Shown: in pieces, positions 1 to 8,801 of the stretch
How the letters are laid out: each line of letters opens with the position of its first letter
Numbering within the stretch: the first letter of the stretch is position 1
NCBI GenBank assembly: GCA_017794825.1
Contig: CP051237.1
Coordinates: 2,294,001-2,358,000 of the forward strand
Direction: 5' to 3'
Source of the DNA: Pararhizobium sp.
Lineage (GTDB): Bacteria > Pseudomonadota > Alphaproteobacteria > Rhizobiales > Rhizobiaceae
DNA: 64,000 bases
Translations under genes and position numbers: made by a program
The notes under the pieces: generated by a model
The model's input: only the letters and a program-made list of their open reading frames with translations
The model's database searches: none
What the model was told of the DNA's origin: nothing

Positions 1-354
1 CCGCTCGCGCGCCAGATGCCGGGTGACGTCGTTGTCCATCTTCAGCAGGAACCAGTCCATCAGGCGGCGCTCTTCGGCGCGCTCAAGCACATTGTCTCCC
101 AGAAGCCGCCGGTCGCGCTTGAGCGCGCCGCGCGTCTCGTCGATATATTCGGCGATCACGCCTGCGCCGCAGATCGCGTGCATGGATTCATCGACATAGA
201 CAGGCAGTGTGGCCGCCGGATTGAGCGCGAGGAAATCACGGCGCTGCTCCCATGGCCGCTCCTCGAGAAGCTCCGCCTCGATTGCGTATTCCCGGAAAAC
301 CAGCCGGATGAAGCGTGAGGCGGCTGAGACTGGATGATGATAAAGCGTTGGCAT
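1..354 (-). CDS. Glutathione S-transferase family protein, N-terminal part (runs off the left edge)
   Basis: An open frame starts at an ATG at 354-352 and stays open for 118 codons to the window edge, so the C-terminal helical domain is missing here. The visible part looks like the thioredoxin-fold domain of soluble GSTs: it opens MPTLYHHPVSAASRFIRL, where the short strand is followed by a Ser-rich helix start that normally contacts glutathione. NPAATLPVYVD then follows, with the cis-proline after the leucine, and AGVIAEYID stands at the place of the usual glutathione gamma-glutamyl-binding motif. The start of the all-helical domain (ERAEERRLMDWF) is also present. The family conjugates or reduces electrophiles with glutathione in the cytoplasm; the substrate cannot be predicted. 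A glutathione synthetase gene (gshB) lies about 11 kb away but is not linked to it. Confidence 0.85.
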   Translation of the reverse strand, partial: MPTLYHHPVSAASRFIRLVFREYAIEAELLEERPWEQRRDFLALNPAATLPVYVDESMHAICGAGVIAEYIDETRGALKRDRRLLGDNVLERAEERRLMDWFLLKMDNDVTRHLARER

Positions 355-852
355 TCAGCGTATCTTGTGGAACTGAAACATTCTCCGGATTTAACTGGCG
401 CAATCCGGCAAAAAAAAGCTATAGGGACTCGAAAACGGCGTTACAAGCGACGCTTCTTCCAGCCATGCGGTCTGGTTACAGGATTCGCGTGACGCCCGCA
501 AACGGAGCTTTAGAGCCATTCTTGTTTAGATGGAAACATTTGATGGAGGGAAATCGGCTCACTCGGCTAGGCGCGTCGCGCAGTGCGATGTGGTGCATCG
601 GGCAAGCGGCGCAACAACGCTGATGGGCCGATTTCCCCCACCTCGAAACGGAACATCGCGTTGAAACGTCGTGTAAACAGGCCGTGCGATTTTGCCCGCT
701 GACTGCGTTGACCCGTGACCGTGGTGGGATAGCACCACGTCACACGGTTCGCCTTGTCAGCAACCAAAATCGCTACGGTCAAATGATTCCCTCTAAGCAA
801 GAATGGCTCTAGGTTCCGACCGGTTCCACCTGGATAGGCGACAGGCTCCCGC
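355..852. other. Gene-free stretch between the GST gene and uppP
   Basis: About 500 bases lie between two divergent genes. I see no convincing coding frame and no tRNA. It holds a 31-base inverted repeat (arms 511-541 and 781-811) and, between the arms, a hairpin at 713-747 (stem CGTGGTG/CACCACG around a six-base loop, extended outward by CCGTG/CACGG with a small bulge). The uppP promoter should lie in the right part, but no clear -35/-10 pair stands out. Confidence 0.6.
511..811. repeat. Widely spaced inverted repeat upstream of uppP
   Basis: The arm 511-541 begins TAGAGCCATTCTTG. The reverse complement of 781-811 begins the same way, and the two 31-base arms match at 28 positions. The 239 bases between them carry a smaller hairpin. 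Dispersed palindromic intergenic elements are common in this order, and the two arms could be two copies of such an element in opposite orientation. This family differs from the CAAATGTC-containing repeats near 28.2 and 40.4 kb. Confidence 0.75.
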
Positions 853-1653
853 ATGGATGAACAGACACTGATCGGCGCGCTTCTGGGCCTGCTGGAAGGA
901 CTGACCGAATTCATTCCGGTCTCGTCCACGGCGCATCTCCTGCTTGCGGGGCATTTTCTCGGATTCCAATCGACCGGACGGACCTTCGAGGTGCTGATCC
1001 AGCTCGGCGCGGTGCTCGCCATATTGTCGGTCTATTTCACGCGTCTGACGACGCTCGCCATGCAGCTTCCGTCAAGCGCGAAAGCACGACGCTTCGTCTT
1101 CTCGATCCTGCTGGCCTTCCTTCCCGCAGCTGTCATCGGCGTCATGGCGCACGGCTTCATCAAGACGGTGCTGTTCGAAACGCCGCTCCTGATCTGCATC
1201 GTGCTGATACTCGGAGGCTTCGTGCTGATGGCGGTCGACCGCCTGAAGCGCGAGCCGATATACACGGACGTGATGGACTATCCGCCGTCGCTTGCGTTCA
1301 AGATCGGCCTTTTTCAATGCCTGGCGATGATTCCGGGAACCTCGCGATCGGGCTCGACGATCGCCGGCGCCCTCCTCATGGGAACCGACAAGCGCTCGGC
1401 GGCGGAATTCTCGTTTTTCCTGGCCATGCCGACCATGGCCGGCGCCTTCGCCTACGATCTGTACAAGAACTACGCGCTCTTGAGCTTTGACGACGTCACG
1501 ACGATCACCGTCGGTTTCATCATGGCGTTCATCTCGGGCGTGTTCGTGGTGCGCGGCCTGCTCGACTTCGTTTCCCGGCACGGTTTCATGGTGTTCGCCT
1601 GGTGGCGCATCATCGTCGGCACGGCCGGTCTTATCGGCCTGTGGCTGACCTGA
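853..1653 (+). CDS. uppP: Undecaprenyl-diphosphatase (BacA/UppP)
   Basis: This membrane phosphatase hydrolyses undecaprenyl diphosphate to the monophosphate on the outer face of the inner membrane, which recycles the lipid carrier for peptidoglycan and other polysaccharides. Overexpression gives bacitracin resistance. The 266-residue length is normal for the family. Both catalytic signatures are present: [14 protein letters not shown] at residues 15-28 with the essential glutamates, and [12 protein letters not shown] near residue 160 with the phosphate-binding Arg and Ser residues. Several hydrophobic helices fill the rest. The ATG at 853 puts the first motif where homologues have it. The gene is convergent with the MarC-family gene, with only 12 bases between the two stop codons. 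Confidence 0.97.
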   Translation: MDEQTLIGALLGLLEGLTEFIPVSSTAHLLLAGHFLGFQSTGRTFEVLIQLGAVLAILSVYFTRLTTLAMQLPSSAKARRFVFSILLAFLPAAVIGVMAHGFIKTVLFETPLLICIVLILGGFVLMAVDRLKREPIYTDVMDYPPSLAFKIGLFQCLAMIPGTSRSGSTIAGALLMGTDKRSAAEFSFFLAMPTMAGAFAYDLYKNYALLSFDDVTTITVGFIMAFISGVFVVRGLLDFVSRHGFMVFAWWRIIVGTAGLIGLWLT

Positions 1654-1665
1654 GCCAATTCTGTC

Positions 1666-2328
1666 TCACCCGCCCGCGACGAGCGCGGGAAAGTGCAGTT
1701 TTGCAAAGGCGACGATACCGGCGACGAGCATCTCCACAGCGACCGCCGCAAGGATAAGGCCCATGATTCGCGTCACGATACTGATGACCGTATCGCCCAG
1801 GGTCCTCGAAATGACGTCCGCAAAGAGCAGGCCCAGCCACACCATCACGCTGATCAGCAGCACAACCGGAACCATCGTCACCAGTTCGCTCGTGTCGTTC
1901 ATGAGCTGAGTAAAAACGATGATCGTCGTGATGGCGCCCGGTCCGAGCATGATCGGAATCGCCATCGGCACGACGGCGATGTTGCGGTTCGGGCGCTCTT
2001 CGGCCGGTGCCGCCTGATCTGATGCGGCCTCGCCGTCATCGCTCCGGATCAGGGACAACCCGAGACCGAGAATGACGATGCCGCCGGTAATCTGAAATCC
2101 CGGAATGCTGACGCCAAAAAACGCCAGTATCTCTTCGCCGATCAGCAGGATGACGACGCAGGCGACGAATATGGTGACGCCGACGACATGCGCGACCTTG
2201 CGTTTCTCCGCTGGCGGGGATCCGCTTGTCAGCTTCAGGAAGACCGGCACGCCCAGCAACGGGTTGAGGAGCGCTGCAAGCGCGATGGCGAATTTCAGGA
2301 AGAGGTCGAGATTGAAAAAGTCGGACAC
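1666..2328 (-). CDS. MarC family inner-membrane protein
   Basis: The 220-residue product has about six hydrophobic helices and the family's conserved features: LLNPLLGVPVFLKLT in the first third and PIMLGPGAITTIIV in the second half, on either side of a charged cytoplasmic loop (SDDGEAASDQ). MarC proteins were once linked to multiple antibiotic resistance, but their function is unknown. I chose the GTG at 2328-2326 because a G-rich ribosome site lies just upstream and because the product then matches the usual 210-220 residues. The upstream open frame to 2445 adds 39 residues that do not look like the family. The gene is divergent from malate synthase. Confidence 0.88.
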   Translation of the reverse strand: MSDFFNLDLFLKFAIALAALLNPLLGVPVFLKLTSGSPPAEKRKVAHVVGVTIFVACVVILLIGEEILAFFGVSIPGFQITGGIVILGLGLSLIRSDDGEAASDQAAPAEERPNRNIAVVPMAIPIMLGPGAITTIIVFTQLMNDTSELVTMVPVVLLISVMVWLGLLFADVISRTLGDTVISIVTRIMGLILAAVAVEMLVAGIVAFAKLHFPALVAGG

Positions 2329-2515
2329 GCGGCCCCCCAGCCACAGACACCCATAATATTCCGGAAAGCTTAAGACATTTCCTCGGAAGGGCCAAATGCA
2401 AGATATTATTTCTTGATTGGAAAAGATGTTATCCATTATTGCCAAATTGACAGAGACAGGGGCGCCTCCGTTATATTCGCCGCATCTTTTTCACTTCAAA
2501 AGCAGGAAGAACTCC

Positions 2516-4684
2516 ATGGCGACTGTCGAACTCCACGACCTGACGATCGACCGCGAACTGCATGATTTCATCGTTGACGAAGCGCTTCCGGGCTCGGGAA
2601 TCGACGCCAATCGTTTCTTCAGCGGCCTGTCGGAACTCGTTCACCAGCTTGCACCGCACAATCGCGCTTTGCTGGCGCGCCGCGACGAACTGCAGGAGAC
2701 CATCGACGCCTGGCATCGCGAACACGGCAAGCCTGCCGACCTCGAAGCCTACAAGGCTTTCCTGAAGGAGATCGGCTACCTTGTGCCGGAAGGCCCGGAT
2801 TTTGCGGTCACCACCGCCAATGTGGACCCCGAGATCGCCTCCATCGCCGGACCGCAGCTCGTCGTGCCGGTGATGAATGCGCGCTACGCGCTCAACGCCG
2901 CCAACGCCCGCTGGGGATCGCTCTACGACGCTCTCTACGGAACCGACGCGATTTCCGAAGAGGACGGCGCCGAAAGGGGCAAGAGTTACAACCCGGCGCG
3001 CGGCGCCAAGGTCATCGCCTGGGCGCGGGACTTCCTGAACCGCTCGGTTCCGATTGGGGGAGACTGGAAAGACGTCACGGGACTCAAGGTCTCGGACGGC
3101 GAGCTAGTGATCAGCCTTGCCGACGGCGGCGCGGCGGGCCTTTCCAACCCGGCGCAATTCGCCGGCCATACAGGCGCGCCCGAAAAACCTGATTCTATCC
3201 TGCTGAAAAAGAACGGACTGCATCTCGACATTGTCATCGACCCGGACAGCGCGGTCGGCAGCGGCGATACGGCGGGCATTTCAGATATCATCCTTGAATC
3301 CGCGATGACCACGATCATGGACTGCGAGGACAGCGTCGCGGCCGTGGACGCGGAAGACAAGGTGGTGGTCTACCGCAACTGGCTGGGCCTGATGAAGGGC
3401 GACCTGGCCGAAGAGGTCAGCAAGGCAGGCGCGACCTTCACCCGCCGCCTCAACGAAGACCGGACCTATAACGGCCGCAACGGCGAGACGCTGACTCTTC
3501 CCGGCCGCTCGCTGATGCTGGTGCGCAATGTCGGCCACCTGATGACCAACCCCGCGATCCTCGACCGCGATGGCGCCGAAATTCCGGAAGGCATAATGGA
3601 CGGGCTCGTCACCGCCATGATCGCCCTGCACGACATCGGCGAGAACGGGCGGCGCGGCAATTCGCGCGAGGGATCCGTCTATATCGTCAAGCCGAAGATG
3701 CACGGACCGGAGGAGGTCGCCTTCGCCTGCGAATTGTTCTCCCGCGTCGAGGATATTCTCGGCCTCGCCCGCAACACGTTGAAAATGGGCATCATGGACG
3801 AGGAGCGGCGCACCACAGTCAACCTGAAGGAGTGCATTCGCGAGGCCAAGGAGCGGGTCTTCTTCATCAACACCGGGTTCCTCGACCGCACCGGCGACGA
3901 GATCCACACGTCGATGGAAGCCGGCGCGATGATCCGCAAGGGCGACATGAAGCAGGCGCCCTGGATTTCCGCCTATGAAGACTGGAACGTCGATATCGGG
4001 CTGGAATGCGGGCTCTCCGGCCACGCCCAGATCGGCAAGGGCATGTGGGCGATGCCGGACCTGATGGCGGCGATGCTCGAACAGAAGATCGGCCATCCGA
4101 AAGCCGGCGCCAACACGGCCTGGGTTCCTTCGCCGACGGCGGCGACGCTGCACGCCACCCACTATCACGCCGTCGACGTCGCCGATGTGCAGGCGCGCCT
4201 GCGCGATCGTCAGAGGGCGAAACTCGACGACATTCTCTCGGTTCCGGTGAGCGACCGCCCGAACTGGACGCCGGAAGACATTCAGCACGAACTCGACAAC
4301 AACGCCCAGGGCATTCTGGGTTACGTCGTGCGCTGGGTCGGCCAGGGCGTCGGCTGCTCCAAGGTGCCCGACATCAACGATGTCGGCCTGATGGAGGACC
4401 GCGCCACCTTACGCATCTCGTCCCAGCACATGGCCAACTGGCTGCATCACGGGATTGTGGACGAGGACCAGATCGTCGAGACAATGCAGCGCATGGCGGC
4501 CGTCGTCGACCAGCAGAACGCCGGCGATCCTGCCTATGCGCCGATGGCGGGCCTTTTCGACGATTCAATAGAATTCCAGGCGGCGCTCGAACTGGTGCTC
4601 AAAGGCCGCGAACAGCCGAACGGCTACACCGAACCGGTGCTTCACGCCAGGCGGCGCGAACTGAAGGCCGCGCAGCAGGGGTAA
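2516..4684 (+). CDS. glcB: Malate synthase G
   Basis: The enzyme condenses glyoxylate and acetyl-CoA to malate and CoA in the glyoxylate bypass and in glycolate use. The 722-residue length is typical of the large monomeric isoform G; isoform A is near 530. The TIM-barrel core is visible: [18 protein letters not shown] near residue 264, [16 protein letters not shown] near 335, and a later stretch ([15 protein letters not shown]) with the family's metal- and glyoxylate-binding neighbourhood. The ATG at 2516 follows AGGAAGAACTCC, a good ribosome site. The longer frame from 2417 would add 33 unlike residues. No isocitrate lyase gene is in the window, and the gene appears to be transcribed alone. 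Confidence 0.97.
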   Translation: MATVELHDLTIDRELHDFIVDEALPGSGIDANRFFSGLSELVHQLAPHNRALLARRDELQETIDAWHREHGKPADLEAYKAFLKEIGYLVPEGPDFAVTTANVDPEIASIAGPQLVVPVMNARYALNAANARWGSLYDALYGTDAISEEDGAERGKSYNPARGAKVIAWARDFLNRSVPIGGDWKDVTGLKVSDGELVISLADGGAAGLSNPAQFAGHTGAPEKPDSILLKKNGLHLDIVIDPDSAVGSGDTAGISDIILESAMTTIMDCEDSVAAVDAEDKVVVYRNWLGLMKGDLAEEVSKAGATFTRRLNEDRTYNGRNGETLTLPGRSLMLVRNVGHLMTNPAILDRDGAEIPEGIMDGLVTAMIALHDIGENGRRGNSREGSVYIVKPKMHGPEEVAFACELFSRVEDILGLARNTLKMGIMDEERRTTVNLKECIREAKERVFFINTGFLDRTGDEIHTSMEAGAMIRKGDMKQAPWISAYEDWNVDIGLECGLSGHAQIGKGMWAMPDLMAAMLEQKIGHPKAGANTAWVPSPTAATLHATHYHAVDVADVQARLRDRQRAKLDDILSVPVSDRPNWTPEDIQHELDNNAQGILGYVVRWVGQGVGCSKVPDINDVGLMEDRATLRISSQHMANWLHHGIVDEDQIVETMQRMAAVVDQQNAGDPAYAPMAGLFDDSIEFQAALELVLKGREQPNGYTEPVLHARRRELKAAQQG

Positions 4685-4815
4685 GACATGGATAGCGCCG
4701 CAGACGCGGCGCTGCCTACTTGGTTGTCAGTCGTCAATGCAGAGCAGCTGCAGGCTTGTGATTGCCAAATATTCAATCCAGACACTGGGAACCCTGCTGT
4801 GCCCGATGTCCGTAT

Positions 4816-5718
4816 TTATTGCCGCCATTGTTTGGAAAATTCGATCGCAGCGTATACTGGATCACGCCATTTTTCGATGCTTCCGACCTGTCCAAATTCG
4901 GATGGGAAGATGACATGCAAGATGAGGTTTTCTGATTTCTGCCAAACATGACCACTACAGAGCGGGTTTGGCAGCTGACTATCAATGTAGGCCGTACATC
5001 TGATGGATACGGCCAAATCCTCTCCATTGCTGTATATATGGTACCTTTCTCTTCCTGATATCGGACCATTCAAGGTGTGCTCAATCCTGCCTACCTTCTG
5101 TAAGGGCAACAATTCTCCACGTTGAAGTGTTTCTTCCTGAACGCGGAAGACATGTGCGGGCGGAGATAAACCGCTGTCTGGCAGAAATGGCCACAGTATT
5201 CTGAATTGAACAACGTATTGGTCTTCTTCCGGTTTTGGATACCCTGCTTCGCAGGGCCTGAAGCTCGGAACATATGCTTTGTTTCGTTCCACATATCGTC
5301 GACTTGACATCCAGAACGAGAAGTTTGTGTCGCTGCCATCTTTTACAATCAGATCCTTGTTGAATTCGCCGGTGACTTCGTCGAATCCATTGGACTTTGA
5401 ATCCGCCAACAACTCCTTGTAGTCTTTCAAATCCATGTGCTTCCACGGAAAGCGCGGCCATGGATTGAAGTATCCCATTGGTATCCGGAACCAGACACCG
5501 CGATTCCAGTAGTAGCCCTCCTCCGTAAACGGTGGACCAAGAACCTTTTTCGCGCTGCCATCGGTATTGCGTATCCACGTCCAACCTCGCTCAAGCCTTG
5601 AAGCATCCGGAGTTGCCCATGGCGGGCAGGCTTCTTCGGCTACCGCCATGCCACTTAAACCGGGCAGGAAAAGCAGCAAGATCGAAATGACGGCAAATTC
5701 CAATACATGTCTCAGCAT
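4816..5718 (-). CDS. Secreted protein of unknown function, AT-richer than its neighbours
   Basis: I do not recognise the family. The 300-residue product starts with a Sec signal peptide: MLRH, a hydrophobic core VISILLLFLPG, then a likely cut after MAVAEEA-type small residues near residue 28. The mature part is rich in Trp, Tyr and Pro at its start (RGWTWIRNT, GYYWNRGVWFRIPMG, NPWPRFPWK) and has four later cysteines that could pair after export. The codon third positions look less GC-biased than in the flanking ybaB and glcB genes, which fits a later arrival. It lies 53 bases downstream of ybaB in the same direction, but I see no functional link. GGGAG precedes the ATG. Confidence 0.75.
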   Translation of the reverse strand: MLRHVLEFAVISILLLFLPGLSGMAVAEEACPPWATPDASRLERGWTWIRNTDGSAKKVLGPPFTEEGYYWNRGVWFRIPMGYFNPWPRFPWKHMDLKDYKELLADSKSNGFDEVTGEFNKDLIVKDGSDTNFSFWMSSRRYVERNKAYVPSFRPCEAGYPKPEEDQYVVQFRILWPFLPDSGLSPPAHVFRVQEETLQRGELLPLQKVGRIEHTLNGPISGRERYHIYSNGEDLAVSIRCTAYIDSQLPNPLCSGHVWQKSENLILHVIFPSEFGQVGSIEKWRDPVYAAIEFSKQWRQ

Positions 5719-5771
5719 GTTTGGCTCCCGGAGCCCCTGCCCGCGCCGAGTGTTGCTTCCAAAAAGCAGGG

Positions 5772-6095
5772 TCAGAACGGCAGCTTGAAGCCGGGCGGAA
5801 TCGGCAGGCCGGCGGTGAGTTCCTGGGTTTTTGCCTGAACCGCCGCCTCGACTTTCGACTTGGCGTCATTGTGGGCGGCGAGGATAAGGTCTTCGAGGAT
5901 TTCCGCCTCGTCTTCCTTGATCAGCGACGGATCGATCTTCAGGGCCGACATGACGCCCTTGCCGTTCATCCTGACAGTGACGAGACCGCCGCCGGAGGTT
6001 CCTTCAATCTCCATCGCCTCGATCTGCTCCTGGAGACCGGCCATCTTCTCCTGCATTTCCTTGACCTTGCCCATCATTCCCATGAGGTCACGCAT
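5772..6095 (-). CDS. YbaB/EbfC family nucleoid-associated protein
   Basis: A small DNA-binding dimer of the YbaB/EbfC family, which coats DNA and influences nucleoid structure and gene expression. At 107 residues it has normal length. The N-terminal helix [21 protein letters not shown] and the following [16 protein letters not shown] strand-turn match the family, as does the closing region [16 protein letters not shown]. The gene follows dnaX by 28 bases on the same strand, a very conserved pairing. In many bacteria recR completes the operon; here recR sits alone at 12571-13176. Confidence 0.95.
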   Translation of the reverse strand: MRDLMGMMGKVKEMQEKMAGLQEQIEAMEIEGTSGGGLVTVRMNGKGVMSALKIDPSLIKEDEAEILEDLILAAHNDAKSKVEAAVQAKTQELTAGLPIPPGFKLPF

Positions 6096-6123
6096 CGCTT
6101 GTCTCCATTAGATTGTTCGTGTC

Positions 6124-7932
6124 TCAGTCTTCATCGAACGCCTCGGGAAGTATGTCCCCTTCCTCGCTCTGAAGCTCCGAAGGCAGTTCGTCCTGTTCAT
6201 CAACGCGGATCCGCACGTCCCGGATCCGGGCGCCGGGAAACTGTGCAAGGATAGCGGCGACATCCGGATCTTCACCAGCGTCGCGCACCCGCTTGTCGTG
6301 GCGTTCGGAATCGATCTCCTCCAGCGTCTGACCGCCGGGTTCGCGGCTGATCGAGATGATCCAGCGCCGTCCGGTCCATTCTTTCAGTCGCCCGTCGAGT
6401 TCGCCAATGAAAGCGCGCGGCGCATCGTCGTGCAATGCGATTTCCAGCCGGCCGGGGTCAATGCGCACGGGCCGCAAGTAACGGCGGATCATCGCCTTGA
6501 GTTTCAGGTCGCGGTGACTGCCCGCAAGCTCCGCGAGCTCGGACAGACTGGCGATCGCCACTTCCGGCTCAGGTTCGGGCGCCTCGATCCGCGCGGGTTC
6601 CGGCCGCGGGTCGGCGTCGCCGTTGACCCGCCGCAGCGCCACCGGTTCGCCGTTGCCCGGGACCGTCGCGGACACGCGCGCCTCCGAAGCCACGGCCGAT
6701 GGGGCCGAAACCGGAGTCGATGCCGCCGTTCCCGACGGCGCAGCGCCGCCTATGGACGGCGTAGAGTTCGAAACCGCCTTTTCGAGGTCGCGCGCCGCCT
6801 CTTCCGGCGAAGGCAGGTTGGCGGCGTGGGTCAACCGGATGAGCGCCATTTCGCAGGCGCTGACCGGCCTGTTCGACTGCTCCGTCTCGGCGATGCCCTT
6901 GAGCAGCATCTGCCACTGCCGCGACAGCACCGGCACGGACAATTTGCCGGCGAACTCGGCGCCGCGTTTGCGCTCGACTTCATTCAGGGCCGGATCGTCG
7001 GCGGCGCCGGCGACGAATTTCAAACGGGTGACGAGGTGGGTGAAATCGGCAAGGTCGGTCAGGACGACAACCGGATTGGCGCCTGAATCATAGAGATCGC
7101 GGAAGGTGTCCAGCGTATCCGCCACGGCGCCGCCGACGACCTGTTCGAACAGGTCGACGATACGGGTCCGGTCGGCGAGGCCCAGCATGCCGCGCACCGT
7201 GTCGGCCTCTATCGCGCCGCCGCCATGGGCGATCGCCTGGTCGAGAAGCGACAGGCCGTCGCGCACCGAACCCTCCGCCGCGCGCGCGATCATGGCGAGC
7301 GATTCGTCGTCGATGGCGACGCCCTCCTGGCCGGCGACGGAGCGGAAGTGCGCGATCAGATCAGCCGCCTCGATGCGGCGCAGGTCGAATCGCTGGCAGC
7401 GGGACAACACCGTGATGGGCACCTTGCGGATCTCGGTCGTCGCGAAGATGAACTTCACGTGCTCGGGCGGCTCTTCAAGCGTCTTCAGCAGGCCGTTGAA
7501 GGCCTGCGTCGACAGCATGTGCACCTCGTCAATGATGTAGACCTTGTAGCGCGCGGAGACCGGCCGGTAGCGGACTTGCTCGATTATCTCGCGGATGTCG
7601 TCGATGCCGGTGTGCGACGCGGCGTCCATTTCGATGACGTCGACATGGCTGCCCGCCATGATCGCTTCGCAGTGCTCTCCGGCCTCGCTCAGATCGACGG
7701 TCGGCCGGTCGATCGTTTCCGTCCGGTAATTCAGCGCGCGGGCGAGAATACGCGCCGTCGTCGTCTTGCCGACGCCGCGCACGCCGGTCAGCATGTAGGC
7801 CTGGGCGATGCGATCCGTCTCGAAAGCGTTCGTCAGGGTGCGCACCATTGGAGCCTGGCCGATAAGATCGCCAAAATCCCGTGGACGATACTTTCTCGCC
7901 AGTACGCGATAACCCTGCGTGACGTCGTTCAT
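6124..7932 (-). CDS. dnaX: DNA polymerase III subunit gamma/tau
   Basis: The AAA+ subunit of the clamp loader, which uses ATP to place the beta clamp on primed DNA. From the chosen start the protein is 602 residues: Walker A GVRGVGKTT at residues 50-58, Walker B and DExH-like IDEVHML near 132, sensor/arginine finger LSRCQRFDL, then a proline/alanine-rich linker and a C-terminal tau-type domain. The four-cysteine zinc module of the E. coli protein is not kept: only GEHCEAI remains of it. The ATG at 7932-7930 follows GGGGAG by five bases; the longer frame to 7983 adds 17 atypical residues. ybaB follows, and the SRP RNA gene lies upstream in the same direction. Confidence 0.97.
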   Translation of the reverse strand: MNDVTQGYRVLARKYRPRDFGDLIGQAPMVRTLTNAFETDRIAQAYMLTGVRGVGKTTTARILARALNYRTETIDRPTVDLSEAGEHCEAIMAGSHVDVIEMDAASHTGIDDIREIIEQVRYRPVSARYKVYIIDEVHMLSTQAFNGLLKTLEEPPEHVKFIFATTEIRKVPITVLSRCQRFDLRRIEAADLIAHFRSVAGQEGVAIDDESLAMIARAAEGSVRDGLSLLDQAIAHGGGAIEADTVRGMLGLADRTRIVDLFEQVVGGAVADTLDTFRDLYDSGANPVVVLTDLADFTHLVTRLKFVAGAADDPALNEVERKRGAEFAGKLSVPVLSRQWQMLLKGIAETEQSNRPVSACEMALIRLTHAANLPSPEEAARDLEKAVSNSTPSIGGAAPSGTAASTPVSAPSAVASEARVSATVPGNGEPVALRRVNGDADPRPEPARIEAPEPEPEVAIASLSELAELAGSHRDLKLKAMIRRYLRPVRIDPGRLEIALHDDAPRAFIGELDGRLKEWTGRRWIISISREPGGQTLEEIDSERHDKRVRDAGEDPDVAAILAQFPGARIRDVRIRVDEQDELPSELQSEEGDILPEAFDED

Positions 7933-8179
7933 CAAAGCTCCCCGGACAGTTCCGCCCGACATAACGGATTGCGGCGCGTGCAATCAACACGAAAGGCGGC
8001 GCCGGAGCGAAATACGCTCCGGATGTCCCGTTGCGCTATCCAACGAACTTCAGATTCGGGACACTCGTATGGAGAAAGCATCGCCCTGCCGGCAGCGCCA
8101 AGTCAATAGCGGCGGCCTGCGATCGCGTTGCAAAGAGGCTGCACGCGCAATGGATCGGCCATTCTGTGGATATCATGGC

Positions 8180-8282
8180 GGGTGGGAGGCTGGCACGGCG
8201 ACCCGTGCCTGGCTCGTTAGGGCTGCTTCCTTCCGGACCTGACCCGGTTGGCGAGTGGCTCGTCCACCACCAACCTCCCGCG
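8180..8282 (-). ncRNA. ffs: Small signal recognition particle RNA (4.5S-type)
   Basis: On the minus strand the conserved SRP Alu-less hairpin is clear: the tip carries GGUCAGGUCCGGAAGGAAGC followed by AGCCCUAACGAG, the binding platform for Ffh. The two ends pair as GGGAGGUUGG with CCAGCCUCCC, ten base pairs, giving a hairpin of about 100 nucleotides. The exact ends are judged from this pairing. The RNA works with Ffh and FtsY in co-translational targeting to the membrane. Its place just upstream of dnaX on the same strand is common in this order. Confidence 0.95.
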
Positions 8283-8385
8283 ACCCATATCGTCAATCGG
8301 GCGCAGAAATGCAAGCCAATCGCATAAAAAACTGTTACGCTACGGCAACTGGTTCGCCAGAAAAGAAAACCGGGGTGGAAACTGA

Positions 8386-8790
8386 ATGGGTGCATTCAAG
8401 CTCGATCGGGTGCTGGAAGCCGACAGCATGTTCGTCTCGAGACTGGGCCTTTGCCAGTTGCGGCTGATGAACGACCGTCGCTGGCCCTGGCTGCTCCTGG
8501 TGCCGCAGCGGCCGGAAGCTGAAGAAATTTACCATCTCACCCCTCTCGACCAGACGCTGCTGACATTCGAAACCTGCGAAACGGCGCGCGCGCTCAAGCA
8601 GGTCACGGGCTGCGCCAAGATCAACGTCGCCGCCCTTGGCAACCAGGTGCGCCAGCTCCATTTTCATGTTATCGCGCGCAGGACCGATGACGCGGCCTGG
8701 CCGAAACCGGTCTGGGGCATTGGAACGGCGCTTCCCTATGACAGTGGGGAAGCCGACCGGCTGAAGGCCGCCATCGTGGATGCATTGTAG
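8386..8790 (+). CDS. HIT (histidine triad) family protein
   Basis: A 134-residue nucleotide-binding protein of the HIT superfamily, whose members hydrolyse or transfer nucleotides on compounds such as dinucleoside polyphosphates. LMNDRRWPWLLLVPQRP in the N-terminal half and KINVAALGNQVRQLHFHVIARR in the second half match the alphaproteobacterial branch. In the triad the first histidine is replaced: the motif reads Q-L-H-F-H-V instead of H-x-H-x-H, with the last (nucleophilic) histidine kept. The gene is 11 bases ahead of nudC and probably co-transcribed, so both products act on nucleotide diphosphate compounds. The substrate is not known. Confidence 0.88.
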   Translation: MGAFKLDRVLEADSMFVSRLGLCQLRLMNDRRWPWLLLVPQRPEAEEIYHLTPLDQTLLTFETCETARALKQVTGCAKINVAALGNQVRQLHFHVIARRTDDAAWPKPVWGIGTALPYDSGEADRLKAAIVDAL

Positions 8791-8801
8791 GAATAGAAAC
8801 A

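Noticed and set aside
16..318. Open frame on the plus strand opposite the GST gene
   Set aside because: The opposite strand encodes a recognisable GST N-terminal domain across the same bases; this frame has no family likeness.
355..852. tRNA gene in the long gap before uppP
   Set aside because: The hairpin at 713-747 is isolated; no cloverleaf with a T-arm GTTC or acceptor stem can be formed.
4688..4951. 87-codon frame after malate synthase
   Set aside because: It overlaps the end of the secreted-protein gene on the other strand, has no ribosome site and no recognisable content.
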